Shown: positions 1 through 11,304 of the stretch, piece by piece
How positions within the stretch are numbered: the first letter of the stretch is position 1
Layout of the letters: each line of letters opens with the position of its first letter
From: Epiperipatus broadwayi
Lineage: Eukaryota; Onychophora; Udeonychophora; Euonychophora; Peripatidae
Direction: 5' to 3'
Length of the DNA: 64,000 bases
Assembly (NCBI GenBank): GCA_028023455.1
Contig: JAQFVV010006199.1
Span: 1,796,001 to 1,860,000, forward strand
Position numbers and translations under genes: made by a program
Notes under the pieces: generated by a model
Told to the model about the DNA's origin: nothing
Database searches by the model: none
Seen by the model: only the letters and a program-made list of their open reading frames with translations

Positions 1-299
1 TATTTATTAAATTTGCATTTTTATCTTTCCTTGCCCTGACTTTTATTATTACTCGTAAACTGCTTTGGCCTCAAGAGGAATTGAATCCTTGGGTTTGAAT
101 AAAATGTTAAGTTTTTGATTATTAGTATAAATAAGATTATATTATAGCATTTAAAAATACATTTAATTTTGTAATCTTTTTTTCTATTAAAGAATTTCAG
201 CTTTTATGATTTTTTTTATTTTATTTTTATTATCATCATCATCATTATTATTATTTAATTAGAAGGGATTTGAAATAAGACTTTCAGTCTCCCTACTGT
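1..299. other. AT-rich non-coding DNA
   Basis: No coding frame or RNA gene is visible. There is a short ATC/ATT microsatellite near 229-258. The text near 75-95 resembles a tRNA B box, which could be a SINE scrap, but nothing around it supports this. Confidence 0.5.
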
Positions 300-680
300 T
301 ACTACTGCATTTTATATTACCAATACACATGACTACATACATATAAAAAAAAAAAAAAAAGATCTCCAATATACATATTTTGTATTATGACTAATATTGG
401 TATCAACAAGGGTTTTGAGTATTCCATCATCAGATTTTTTAATGATATGTATGTCTGAAGAGTTGGAGAGTGGAGAAGATTGGACCCTATCCATTAAAGT
501 TTAAAGATTTTTTATCTTAATATAAACTGTACCCTGATTGTATATGTGTGTGGGATATGATGATTTGGATCAATTGATAAGTGCTAATTTAGCACAAAAT
601 ACATATATTGGAGATCATTTATCTTTTTCACATGTAAGTGATCATGGGTATTGCTTGTATAAGATAGAATAGTGAGCTTG
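300..680. repeat. Degenerate foldback (inverted repeat) element
   Basis: Bases 361-383 and 594-616 are reverse complements with two mismatches (GATCTCCAATATA then ATTTTGT). The similarity continues outward, more weakly, to about 300 and 680. The region between the arms has no frame. This is what a small non-autonomous foldback or MITE-like element looks like. No terminal target duplication could be made out, so the exact ends are approximate. Confidence 0.55.
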
Positions 681-689
681 AAAATCAGA

Positions 690-2735
690 ATTTAAATCTG
701 TTCTAATTACATTAAGTTCAGTTCAAATAATAAACTTGTATTTAAATATTATTGTTATTATGTAATAATAATAATAACCATTGTTTTAAGCCTGTGCTAA
801 TTTATATAAGATGCTTTTATTGTAATCAGTGCTTATATAATTTCTTTTTTCCTCTAAGTGCAATTTATTTGCAAAACTGCTCTAGTAAAGAAAATTTTGC
901 TGCAGAAATAGACTGACCTGGATAATAATGATAAGATGAAGACAAAGCATGTTTATGTATTTTTTGAAAATAGAAATTGACGAAAAATTGTTCTTGTTTT
1001 CTGATGGGTATATCAAGGAAGTAAAATTTCTCAATAATCTTTCTATAGTGAATTTAATGTCAGGATGCATTCTGTTTGAGTGTTAGAAATAAAGTCATAT
1101 AGTTTATCTTTACCATCTTGCCGGAAAAAAAAATGGTTTAAAGAGCATTTATGCTATCAGTAAAAAAATTGACTAGTAATCTAAAGATTTAAAAACCCAT
1201 CATAATAGTAAACATTTATAATGTTGTCCAATAGATATGAAATAAATGTTGAAAAGGTGGTATAATCAAAGAGATAATAGTTACATTGTAATGGCATGAT
1301 TCTATATTTGAAATATTTTTTTGAATTATCCCATTGCCAAGCAAATCCTAAGTCATCAGCATCTCTCAACTGAAAATAGTGAAAACAGCATTATCCATTA
1401 GACTATGCTTCTGATGAATGGTGAGTTTTCTAAATTTATTTATTTTTTCTTGTTTTATCTTCTAGTTAAAAATAGGTACTTATTTATTCACAATTAAATG
1501 ATTGGCTGTGGGTCAACTACCTGAAAAGAAGTTTCAAAATTACTCAGAAATTTTCAACTGTCTGAAAAATTTATCAAATTTTATTCTGATTTGAACAATA
1601 GTTTATGAGCATGGTAAGTGAAAGTATTAAATTTACACCAGAAAGCCTTTATATATATACACACATATATATATATTATAAATAAAAAAATTTCAAAGAA
1701 GATGATAATACTAAGCTATAATTAATGATGATCAAGTGTGATTATTTAGTCATAGTACTTTATTGAATGATTAATTCAAACTGTTTTCAAGCAGAGAATT
1801 TAACTTGCATTTATACATACACTATGAATATAGTGACATGATATAGAAGATTCTCATCATTACATTTGCATTTCAACATGCCTGACTATTTTGAATATAC
1901 AATGATCATTATATTAAATATTAATACTCACTTATAGTGTTTCATTTTCTATAGTTGCAGTTTGCTATTTATAGTTTTTAAAGTAACATAGATAAGTTGT
2001 ATTTATAGAATAAATATAAAATTAGAAAGATATCAAAAAACAAATTGTAGATAATAATGGCTATATTTAAAAATATAAAGAATTTTTTTTAAAAAAAAGA
2101 TAAAATGTAAATAAAGTTTTAATTTTATTCAAATGAAATAAATGTATTGCTAAAGGTAATTATATTGTAAAACAGCCTTTTTTCAAAAAACTTCATTAAA
2201 ACAAAAATTATTCTTTACTTATTAAATTTTCAAAAAGAAAAAAAAAAGTGTTGTTCTGATTTTTAAAGTTTTAAAAAGACTAACTTTTTTAGATCAGTAT
2301 ATTTGATTTAAAAAAATTGAAATTGCTATTAGTTTATAGAAAAGAATCTCTTTGAGAAGGGAATTTTTTTTTTTTTTTCAAATCTTCATTACTAGTTATT
2401 TGGAAATTCTTTTTTTTTATTTTTTTAAAAAAAAAAGACATCTTTAGTTATGTGAAAAATAACTTTCTAAGCAAGCTTTCATATTAAAATATAAAATTGC
2501 TATGCACAAAATTATCTCAGAAATTATTATTATAATTGATCCATGAACTACATTCTATTTTGTTCCAAGCCTGTATTACTACAAATGTTTGAGTAGAATA
2601 TATATTGTTTATTGATCTTCAAGTGTATAATATTTAACACCCATATATATACATAATAGAGATGCTTTTTATATGTAAAATATGCAAACATAAATTAAGA
2701 TTATAGTATAAATAAAATTTTAAAAAATAATAATA
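690..2735. other. AT-rich non-coding DNA
   Basis: Two minus-strand frames of about 60 codons here are AT-driven and show no domain. An alternating TA/CA stretch lies near 1650-1680, and T-run/A-run junctions lie at about 2081-2100 and 2411-2438. I see nothing else. Confidence 0.5.
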
Positions 2736-2739
2736 ATAT

Positions 2740-3645
2740 AATTATTAATTTACAAAGTGCATACAATATGCAGTTTGCAGAAGTTATAAAATGAAAATAA
2801 TCAATAATTCAGTTATGGCTTAGTGCTGTCGAGGTTCTCTGCCTCATAATCATAGCCATATTGGAAACTGCGAAATAGATTGTCTTAGACATAAGCTATG
2901 CAAATAAATCAGGTTGTCCATCTTTTGGAGATATCAAAGCTGAAGTCACATATGTTTATTGCATTGTTATTGACATTGATAAAATATGCCTCTTTTATTT
3001 TTCTTTTACAGTCATTTATCTTTATATATACAATCCTGGGAGGAAGGGAGCAAAGTCATGGCCAGTCTTTTTTCAGTGCTCAAGAAATGCAGACATGTTA
3101 TCATTGTTTTTCTGCACCCTTTTAAATGTATACCTGTGTTGAGCAGCACTGTTGTCAATTGTTGTCTTCGTTTCCCCATAGTGTGTGGTCTGGCATTCAG
3201 CTGAGGACACGTCATACTATCAATGATCTGAGGAATTTGGGAGAGGTCAATTTTATCTTTTGAATTGTTAACAAGTCTGTTAGCATTGGCTGGTGTACAG
3301 AGACCTGTTGTGAATTTTTCTGACAGCATTTTAATTAGTCGATTGTATATATAGAGACAAACGATGGTAAAAGAAAAATAAAAAAGGCATATTTTATCAA
3401 TGGCAATAATAATGCAATAAACAGACATGACACCTGCTTTGATATCTCCAAAAGATGGACAACTTGTCTCATTTGCATTTAATTTGCATAGATTATGTCT
3501 AAGACAATCTATTTCACAGTTTCCAATATGGATATGATTATGAAGTAGAGAACCTCGAAAGTACTAAGCCATAACTGAATTATTGATTATTTTCATTTTA
3601 TAACTTCTGCTAACTGTGTATTGTATGCACTGTGTAAATTATTAC
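2740..3645. mobile_element. Penelope-like foldback element 1
   Basis: The arms at about 2740-3036 and 3341-3645 are reverse complements over roughly 280-300 bp, with scattered mismatches and a small indel. The loop carries a minus-strand Penelope-like coding relic (separate entry), so the left arm is the 3' flank of that relic and the right arm is an inverted second copy of the same 3' flank. The block around 3440-3475 (CCAAAAGATGG, then CTCATTTGCAT) recurs in the foldback at 29.6-30.6 kb, which puts the two in one family. Confidence 0.75.
3030..3340 (-). pseudogene. Penelope-like element, pre-GIY-YIG linker and GIY-YIG nuclease relic
   Basis: Read on the minus strand, the segment around 3300-3235 encodes NRLVNNSKDKIDLSQIPQII, which parallels the linker before the nuclease in the other Penelope copies here. 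After a frame change the text near 3185-3030 reads HYGETK, then QHRY, and later a GHDF-x-P motif, interrupted by a stop. Y-G-E-T, the downstream R/Q-x-H and GH(D/E)F-x-P recur in all four Penelope loci of this window and fit the GIY-YIG endonuclease at the C-terminus of Penelope-like polyproteins, which nicks target DNA. The copy is frameshifted and truncated, so it is dead. Family assignment rests on shared motifs, not a database search. Confidence 0.7.
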
Positions 3646-3649
3646 ATTT

Positions 3650-4430
3650 ATTGTAGAAGTAAAATAGAATATAGTTATTAATAAATTGGGGGGACACATT
3701 TACATATATTTATTTGAATATATTTAGTCCTGCATTTTCTGAAGAAATAAAAATAAAAAATGCTAATTATTGCATTTTTATTTTTGAAATAAATTAAATA
3801 GCAAAATGTCTGAATTTCATCTCTATTCAATATATTCTAGGCTATATTCTTTGTTTTAAAATAATTGTTTTCTCTTATAGAAATATAATAGAGATCTTGT
3901 TATCAAGAAACTACAACCTCTCTAACTGGTTTGGTTTTTTTAAAGTCAATATCAACTTTTAGTATGTTCTAACATTTTATAAATCTTTTATCATTATGCT
4001 CTGAAAATGTTTATTACACAAAATACTGCACATCAAATTCAGAAAGATCAGTAAAAAAAGAAAAAAAATGTATATGCTTTCAGTATAAACTGAGGAAATT
4101 TTATTAATATATTTAATTATGTACAATGCTCTGAGATGTAAAATTTATTTACAACTTTTTTTTAAAACATGAACACATATGGTATTCAGACAAGAAAGAA
4201 TGGTTATTCAAATATTATAAAATTTGCAAATTTTAATGGATTTTTTTTGTTTGTCTACATTTTTTTTGGATAGTATATAATTGAAATCATGTAGTAAGAT
4301 GCATCATAGTTCACATTTCCACTGCATTATTACTTTCTGTTCGAATAGATAGGGAATGATTTTAAATTAAATTTAAATTAATTATGTGACCTTAAAATTT
4401 TTTTACTTAAATCTATTAATAAAATACCAT
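3650..4430. other. AT-rich non-coding DNA
   Basis: No frame, repeat arm or RNA gene was recognised. Confidence 0.5.
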
Positions 4431-4439
4431 CATCTACCT

Positions 4440-4870
4440 GGTATTTTGTTTTGATAATGGCAACAATGTGGATGAATTATATCCAGTCCACTCTTCCTTT
4501 CACTTTTTTTTTCATATTTCCAACACTGTCAATTTCCTTCCATTCTGTGATATTACTTATTCATGACCATCCCAGTCTTTTTTTGTTATCAACCTATACA
4601 CAAATCTAATCATGATATCTTTTCCCACTATATCCAATTGGATCATCATGTGTCTATAAAATACTGTAACTTTTTTGTTTTATTGTCTTTAAGAGTTGCT
4701 TGGGTGCCTGCTTTTACTAAAGCGTATATTATGTAATTTTACAAGCATAAATATTTGCTCTCTCTTGTTTCCTCAGAGGTCGTGCTTCCCATCCATATAT
4801 TAAAATGAACCACATTAAATTTTTCATTTGTTTGTACTTTTTTCTCATGGCTCTGTTTTTCTATGTAGGC
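4440..4870 (-). pseudogene. LINE reverse transcriptase C-terminal relic
   Basis: On the minus strand the text near 4835-4770 translates to MWFILIYGWEARPLRKQERA, followed by NIYACKI. This matches the W-x-x-L-L-Y-G-x-E-x-W-x-L pattern found after the reverse transcriptase palm in many animal endonuclease/RT LINEs. Further on (about 4690-4640) come KKLQYFID, comparable with the RLQWFGH block of the same families, and a basic GK-rich stretch. Several stops and shifts are present. The 3' limit near 4440 is a guess. Related relics lie on the plus strand at 37.76 and 48.28 kb. The 98-codon plus-strand frame at 5035-5331 has no domain and is ignored. Confidence 0.5.
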
Positions 4871-4879
4871 ATCAATTTT

Positions 4880-7050
4880 TTAAATGTCTTCAATATCAAC
4901 AGTAACTATGTATTTGTCTATGTATTTACTATCCATTTTTATTTAGTCTGGGCAGAAAAACACTGAAATCTGTTCACGTCAATATTTCCACTGTTATCTC
5001 TATTATTTCTCTGTATAATCACATTATTATTATCTTGCTCATATCCAGTCTTGGCCATACTTTTCTCCTCTTAATGAACTACCAAATCCTGTATTTTTTT
5101 TACTATTACCATCAGAGCTATAATGTCTGTGTATTGCATTTTTGTTTCTTTTATCAATATAGAATGACTTCATCCCTTTATCTACTTGAAACTAATCTGG
5201 GTTTGACTTTCACTGTGTTCATTCTAGTATTTTATTATCTATATAAAGAAGATAATAATTGCATCAAATGTGGAGAATTTTATATTGTTATCCAAAGCTT
5301 GTCATGCCACATAAAATCAGAAACCTTTTGATGATCTCTAAAACAGAATAAAGTGGTTGTTGAAATTCCTTAGCCTTAATGAAGATAATGTATAAATTGA
5401 TTATCTAATCAGTTGTTTCTTTTTATGATCTAAAACTTACCTTCTCATATGCATTTTTTATTCCATATTTGCCTGTATTTTATCCAACACCATCTTCAAT
5501 ATTATTTTGTTGGCATATAAAATCAAAGTAATCATCAAATAATTATTATATTGACTGTGATCTCCATATTCTGGTATTAACACAGATGTTGTTGAAATCC
5601 AGTTCTCCACCTCCATTATGCTACCCATCCAAAATCAACCTATTTATCTACCATCTCATAACTAATATTAAAATTAAAGCTAAATAGTATTTTAAATTTT
5701 TTGAATTTTTTTTGGTTCCAAATAGTTTTATTTTCGTTTGTTGTCCCTTAGTCAATTTAACTAGCTATCAAAAATTGATCGATAAATGAATATCTGCTGT
5801 TTTTAACTAAAGGATAATTCAAAGAAGGCAAAACAGTTAAACATTTACTGTCTGATATTTGGTAAATATGTTCTTCTTTTTTGGAAGACTACTGGAAAGT
5901 GATATTTGTAAAAGAAGAATGCTATTTTTTATTCTAAAGTCCATGAATGAAGTTCAAAATTATCAACTTTTAAGCATTTAGGCTTTTTGACAATAAAAAC
6001 TTTATAAAAGAAGAAATTCATTCTATAATATATTTTGTTTTACAAAATTTAATATTCAAATTACTACTCTATAAATCAAAGTAACTCTTTTGAGAACTAA
6101 TTGTGTGCTTATTATACTTTATGGACAAGTAGAAATAGATGAATAGAAAAAGATTGTAAAATGGAAAATAGATCATACTTAAGCTTTCTGATAATATAGT
6201 GCTAAAGAAGAAAAAATACTGTAAATTGTAAAATATAATTTTTTTTTTAAAAAAAAAGACCAAAATGAAATTTATATATATATTTCCTGATTAAAATTCG
6301 ATTTTTTTTTTTTACTTTACATTATTCATTTTTCCTTTTTTAATTATTCTATTTTATTTTTAAAACAAAAAATGACTGCATTCAGTTGTAAAGTTATTTT
6401 CACAATTTCACACTAGATGTCAGCTTCTTCAAATAAATAATAACCATTACAGGTATAAATCTTTTTGCTTTTATTTAATTTTTAATTAAATAGTAAAAAT
6501 TACCACATTATCAAATATTTAATTTGAAAATTATTTTTAAAATAGTTGTTGTTTTTTTTAAGAAAAAGAAAAAAAACGCAGTAACGCAAAAGTTGAAATA
6601 TTAAATTAACTTTAGAAAAAAATTGTGTTTGGAATTTTTTTTGCCTGAGTTTATACTTGATTATCCTCATTTAAGAATTTTTATGAACAATTTTTATTTA
6701 TAAATGTTAATTTATTAACAAAACTATGTTTTATGTTTTTTTTTTCTTTATTTATTAAATTGTTTTTGTTTTTTAAAAAACTATTAAGTTTTATCTCCTT
6801 CTATATAAAAATAATTACCTTTATTTTTAACATCAAATGGAGAGTTTGGAAGGCAAAAAAAAGACAATATTTTCCAATCATTTAAATAATAATTGTTTTC
6901 CGCTTGATTAAAAATAAGATGTAATATCTCTTAATTAGACATTGATTTCTTTTCTTCCTAACGCTTTCTTGGAAGTTATACGTAATAATAAAAAGTTTTG
7001 TTAAAAAAGTAGATATTATTTTTAAAAATATTTTTCTTAGCCACTTAACA
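4880..7050. other. AT-rich non-coding DNA
   Basis: Long homopolymer runs, including a T-run/A-run junction near 6239-6258. The minus strand of 4880-5640 may continue the LINE relic next door but is too decayed to read. No other feature was seen. Confidence 0.4.
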
Positions 7051-7281
7051 ATTCATTGAAAGCTAAAATAACTATAACCCGCTGAACACCTAGCATTACT
7101 GAACTAATGTTAAGATTATGTTTAAAAAGTTATTCTACGTGGACTGTAGATTTTATGCTCAAGTATCTGAGAAGGGTTGCTGTCATTTTCTAAAAATAGG
7201 GGGAATTGGTAGGATGAGTTGAATGTTAGTACTGTTGTGATTTGATTGAGGGGTGCTCCGATCTAGAGCAGTAGGTAGAAA

Positions 7282-7322
7282 ATGCATGAAAAACTAAGGG
7301 TATGCAGCCGGTCATCTGACAG
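7282..7322 (+). CDS. Candidate short first coding exon (unrecognised gene)
   Basis: An ATG at 7282 with A-rich upstream context opens 13 codons (MHEKLRVCSRSSD) plus two bases, ending at CAG/GTAAGTAT, a full consensus splice donor whose GT is at 7323-7324. A TAG lies two codons upstream in frame, so if this is translated the ATG must be the start. The surrounding 7060-7322 is visibly less AT-biased than its flanks and could hold the 5' untranslated part. The exon would end in phase 2. A candidate internal exon at 31133 starts with the single base needed to complete that codon, giving Arg. I do not recognise the peptide. It could also be a non-coding exon or a chance donor match. Confidence 0.3.
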
Positions 7323-7607
7323 GTAAGTATAAAGTTTTTACAATTTATTTTGGCTTTTGGCCATGGTTAAATTAAAATACGTGGGTTGATTTTAGTCTTA
7401 TTTTTATTTCAAATTGTATTTTGTCGCATAGTGAGTTAGCGGAGTTAGATAATTAATCCAATTTAATAAAATACTTTTAACGGTAATTTGTGTTATGTTG
7501 AGGTAAAGAAAATCAAAAATTGGGGAAGACCAGAAAATCTTATTTTTAATTTTATCGTCATTTTTGTGTAATGGATTGACATTTAATTAACGTGAGTGAC
7601 ACAATGT

Positions 7608-7640
7608 GTGTTTGTTTTTTTTTACTTTTACAGGTAAGCT
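7608..7640 (+). promoter_or_regulatory. Candidate recursive (ratchet) splice site: acceptor fused to donor
   Basis: A pyrimidine-rich tract, mostly T, ends in TTTTACAG at 7633 and is followed at once by GTAAGCTT. A strong 3' splice site and a strong 5' splice site therefore meet with no exon between them. This is the layout of ratchet points used to remove long introns stepwise. It lies 311 bases downstream of the consensus donor at 7323 on the same strand. Function is inferred from the consensus alone. Confidence 0.45.
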
Positions 7641-7644
7641 TATC

Positions 7645-9240
7645 TCAGAAATAACTTATTATAGGTATTCGCATGCTCGCTACTTGTGTTTATTAATAAA
7701 TAAACCTTGCACGGGTGTGTATATAAATATATTGTTTAGATAACTACATTGTATAAGTAAATTTTGATTTTAAACCATAAACTAAACGATTGTTTACCTT
7801 TTTAATAATAAAAGAATCTGAGATAAAAGTTGAAAGTAATTGTAGAACTATGTAATCGCAAAAATAATCTTTTTTTTAATCAATAAATAAAAACCTCAAT
7901 AATAATTGTAAACAAATACTGCATGTGTGAATTTATATAGGTAAAATTATATTACTCTGCACATTCCTTCTGTTCATTATTAGCTGAAATTGAAAAAATT
8001 ATAGAAAATCAAATACTTATATGAAATGTTGTCTCATGTTTAATGCGCGTGACTGATGAGATCTCTGGATAGGTACTATTTAAGATTCACAATTGAATTA
8101 ATCAATAAATAAAGCATATGCTAATCTTAGTTTCATTTTAAATCTCGAAATCGAAAAATTTTAATAATATATATTGTTAAAGCTTTATTCACAATGCAAC
8201 TTTAGATCTTATTAAACATTGTGATGTTGCTCTAAATAAATAATTGTTAAATTAAATTGGGCTAATGGGAGCACAAGCAAAAGCAACCTGCACCAGTATG
8301 AGCAAATGCTTCATTGGCTTTGAACTGAGTTCAGAGACATTATATAATAGCAAATTATCATTGACATTTTTTTTTCAACAACTTTTGAATTGTATATTTT
8401 CTTCTTTAGTTCAGTTATACTCTAATTATCTATCAAATCTATATATATACTACTCAGAAGTTTTATTATTGTTATAAATGCGTTCTTTCTAATCTATTAA
8501 TACTTATAACATTTTGAACAATTGCTTAAAAGAAAAAACGTCTTTCTAATGATAATATTTTTTTTTAATTCCATTTCTGATTCAATAAATGTTTGGTCTA
8601 TCATTTTGATTTCCAAACATGCCTTGACCTTAGATGCAAATGATAATATAATCATTTATGAATATATATTTAATACAAAAAATGATTACCTATTGTTTTT
8701 ATTCTCTGAAATTCTCATACAAAGAATAATTAAGATCAAAATAAGCATGTGATTTTTACTTTTTCAGTTAATAAGTAGTTTAGTTAATGCATTTATATTA
8801 TTACTATTTTAAGATATTTTGTCATCTTGGATAATGATATTCCAAACAGTGTGAATATTTTTCTTCATGCTTTATATTGAAATTTTATGCTGATTTTTAT
8901 ATATATATTTCCCTAACAGTTCTTAATAAGTGATTTTATTTATATTTTGCATTATTTTCTTTTAATCTGTTTTTTTTTTATGTGCTACTACTAATATCTA
9001 TATTGTTATGATTGATCTGTTGCATCAACAAAATATTTTAAAATTACATGGCAAAAAATAATCATGAAATATTTTTTCACACCACATTGAAATATGCAGA
9101 CTGCATATGTTTGCCAAGATTCAGCATTCATTTGACATCACTAATAGTAAGTCTACTTTATAGAAAATGACAATTAAAGGACTTTTTAACAATGTTCATT
9201 CTGATTCATTACCAGTCATCAAAAATTCATTTTAATAATA
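7645..9240. other. Non-coding, intron-like DNA
   Basis: Two plus-strand frames of 70-76 codons (8265-8477 and 8522-8752) are rich in Phe, Ile, Leu and Asn, as expected from AT-rich sequence, and have no recognisable domain. No repeat arms were found. Confidence 0.45.
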
Positions 9241-9242
9241 AT

Positions 9243-9335
9243 GTTGTCCAGTGCAGCTTGAAGCAGTGATAGAGTGAGGGGATTGTTAGTCAATGGTGCT
9301 TGAATTTAAGTTTTATCTATTCCTTCTGGAACATC
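9243..9335 (+). repeat. Degenerate tRNA-derived SINE-like fragment
   Basis: The order GCAG, then AGCAGTGATAGAGTG, then TGAATTTAAGTTTT resembles the A-box to B-box layout of a worn tRNA-derived SINE head, and a related arrangement occurs at 18.46-18.53 kb. Neither box is intact, so the call is tentative. Confidence 0.3.
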
Positions 9336-10709
9336 ACATTACAACTAAGCAATTCATCATTCAATTATATTTTTACCATAGTAATGTTTTTTATTATAGT
9401 TTTTTTAAATAAAAAAAATTCTTCTTTTGGAAGAATAGATAGTTGATTTTGGAAAAATTCATTAATTATAAAATTTGTGAATAACAGGAATCAAATTTCC
9501 ACAGAAAATGGGTATTAATAAAATTTAATATCTTAATAACATATACATACATGTTTTTATACATGTTTATTTTTACATATACATGAATTATATATACATT
9601 TAATGTTTTTTTCTTATCTATAAAATAATAGCTGAAATACACATTTATATATTCATTTGTTAAATAAATAAAAAAATAATGATTAAAATTTTTTTTTTTA
9701 TGCTAGCAGTTTATTTTAAATTGATAAACATTAAACATTTTGTTTCTGTTTATTATATTCAAAAAAAGTCTGCAATATCTTTGAATTAAAGATGAAATCA
9801 AAATTTATCAAACAATTTTTGATGTTATTTTCATTAAAAAAATGTTATTTTTATGATGTCATTCTCTGATTTTTATTTTTATTATTACTTTTTGCTCTGA
9901 TGAGAGAGTCATTAATTTATGAAAACAACTGTTAGTTGTTAAATTCTTGATTTCATCTTTTGATTTATTAAAGTCTAGAAAGAAAGTTTTATTTTTGCAG
10001 ATGTAATACAATGATAGCTTAATGATCTTGTGAGTTAAGATTCCAGATTGAAATTTCATCACTTTGGCACTTCAGTGTTATATAACTTTCTAAGCCTTAA
10101 AGCATTTAACTAATGCATACTATTAGAGATGATGACTATATTCTATTAGTCAGTTTTGCTTTACTGTCTGCATATCCAGAACCTTCAATCTCTAGCTGAG
10201 AGTAACAAGCTAATCATTTATTACTCTGTAATTGAATATGTAGTTAGGTAACTTATGTGACTGCTATCTAAAAAAATGTTCAAGTTTCTTCTGGATTTTA
10301 ATCTCAAATTATGGATATAATGATCTCACTACTATCTGATGAAATAATTTAAACAATATTAAATTTTAATCATTATTAATATTAAACAGTTATATTATTT
10401 AAAATTTATATTTACATATTACTGATTTACCATCTTTAATCTATTTGAAATAGATAATTTTATGAATTTGTGAGTAGATTTGAAATCCACTTCTCTTTCA
10501 CTAGGATTGTTTTTTTATAATGGGATATCAACAAACAGATTTTTAAGGCTTTCCCCCTTTTTCTGTCTTTCCAAATATTAATTCTCTTTACAATAACTTA
10601 TACTTTTAGGAACAACAATTTATTGTATTTACTCTATTCTATAACCATCTCTTATAAACTTGATGATTAAAGAATATTACATATCCACATCTTTAGATTA
10701 GTTTTTGTT

Positions 10710-10797
10710 CAAAACATTAGAATCATTTTTATTTTTAAGTACATATATTTAAGCAAAACATTAGAATCATTTTTATTTTTAAGTACATATATTTAAG
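10710..10797. repeat. Exact 44-bp tandem duplication
   Basis: Bases 10710-10753 and 10754-10797 are identical (CAAAACATTAGAATCATTTT at the start of each). The second copy abuts and partly overlaps the left arm of the foldback at 10776-11300. Because the right arm carries only one copy of the shared part, the duplication probably arose after the foldback formed. Confidence 0.85.
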
Positions 10798-11300
10798 GCT
10801 ATAACCGTAATACTATGCACCTTGAGTGTTCAATTTGCCACTAGAGGGACCTCTGCAAATCTTCACACAAGATTACGACTTTATAAAGATAAGAGATCCA
10901 CTTTTATCTTCAACCTACTTTCTAATTATATAGGCAAATCTAAAGCATTTTGATTTGAGAGTGTGAAGCTTTTAAACTCTTCACTAATTAAGTCCACAAT
11001 TTCTATTAAACACTAACATTTGCAAATTCTTTCGAAATACTAGTTAATGTTGAGATCTTGTAGTTAGAAATATTTTGAAACAATGTAAAGTTGTAAATAA
11101 GAGTTTAACAGCTTCACACTCTCAAATCAAAATGCTTTAGATTTTCCTATATAATTAGAAAGTAGGTTGAAGATAAGAATGGCTGCTCTTATCTTTATAA
11201 AGTCATAATCTTGTGTGAAGACTTTCAGAAGTCCCTCTAATGGAAAATTGAACACTCAAAATGCCTAGTATTAAGGTTATAGTCTTAAAATATGTACTTA
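10776..11300. mobile_element. Foldback (MITE-like) element with about 205-bp arms
   Basis: The arms at 10776-10981 and 11099-11300 are reverse complements with moderate divergence. Shared blocks include GAGTGTTCAATTT, CTTCACACAAGATTA and CTTTATAAAGATAAGAG, and the arms meet a loop of about 117 bp. There is no coding capacity, so movement would have depended on another element's proteins. The outer ends (AAGTACATAT against ATATGTACTT) are clear, but I could not define a convincing target duplication. The left arm carries CCACTAGAGGGACC, treated separately as an observation. Confidence 0.8.
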
Positions 11301-11304
11301 CGTG

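Noticed and set aside
2990-3006. Splice acceptor TTTTATTTTTCTTTTACAG
   Set aside because: It lies in the arm of a Penelope-like foldback, the other arm has lost the AG, and no open coding-like exon follows.
3012-3428. 138-codon minus-strand frame as an intact gene
   Set aside because: Only its middle matches Penelope-like text; the start lies in the inverted arm and the nuclease core is in another frame, so it is a relic, not a gene.
5035-5331. 98-codon plus-strand frame
   Set aside because: Phe/Tyr/Leu-rich, no motif, and it lies next to a minus-strand LINE relic.
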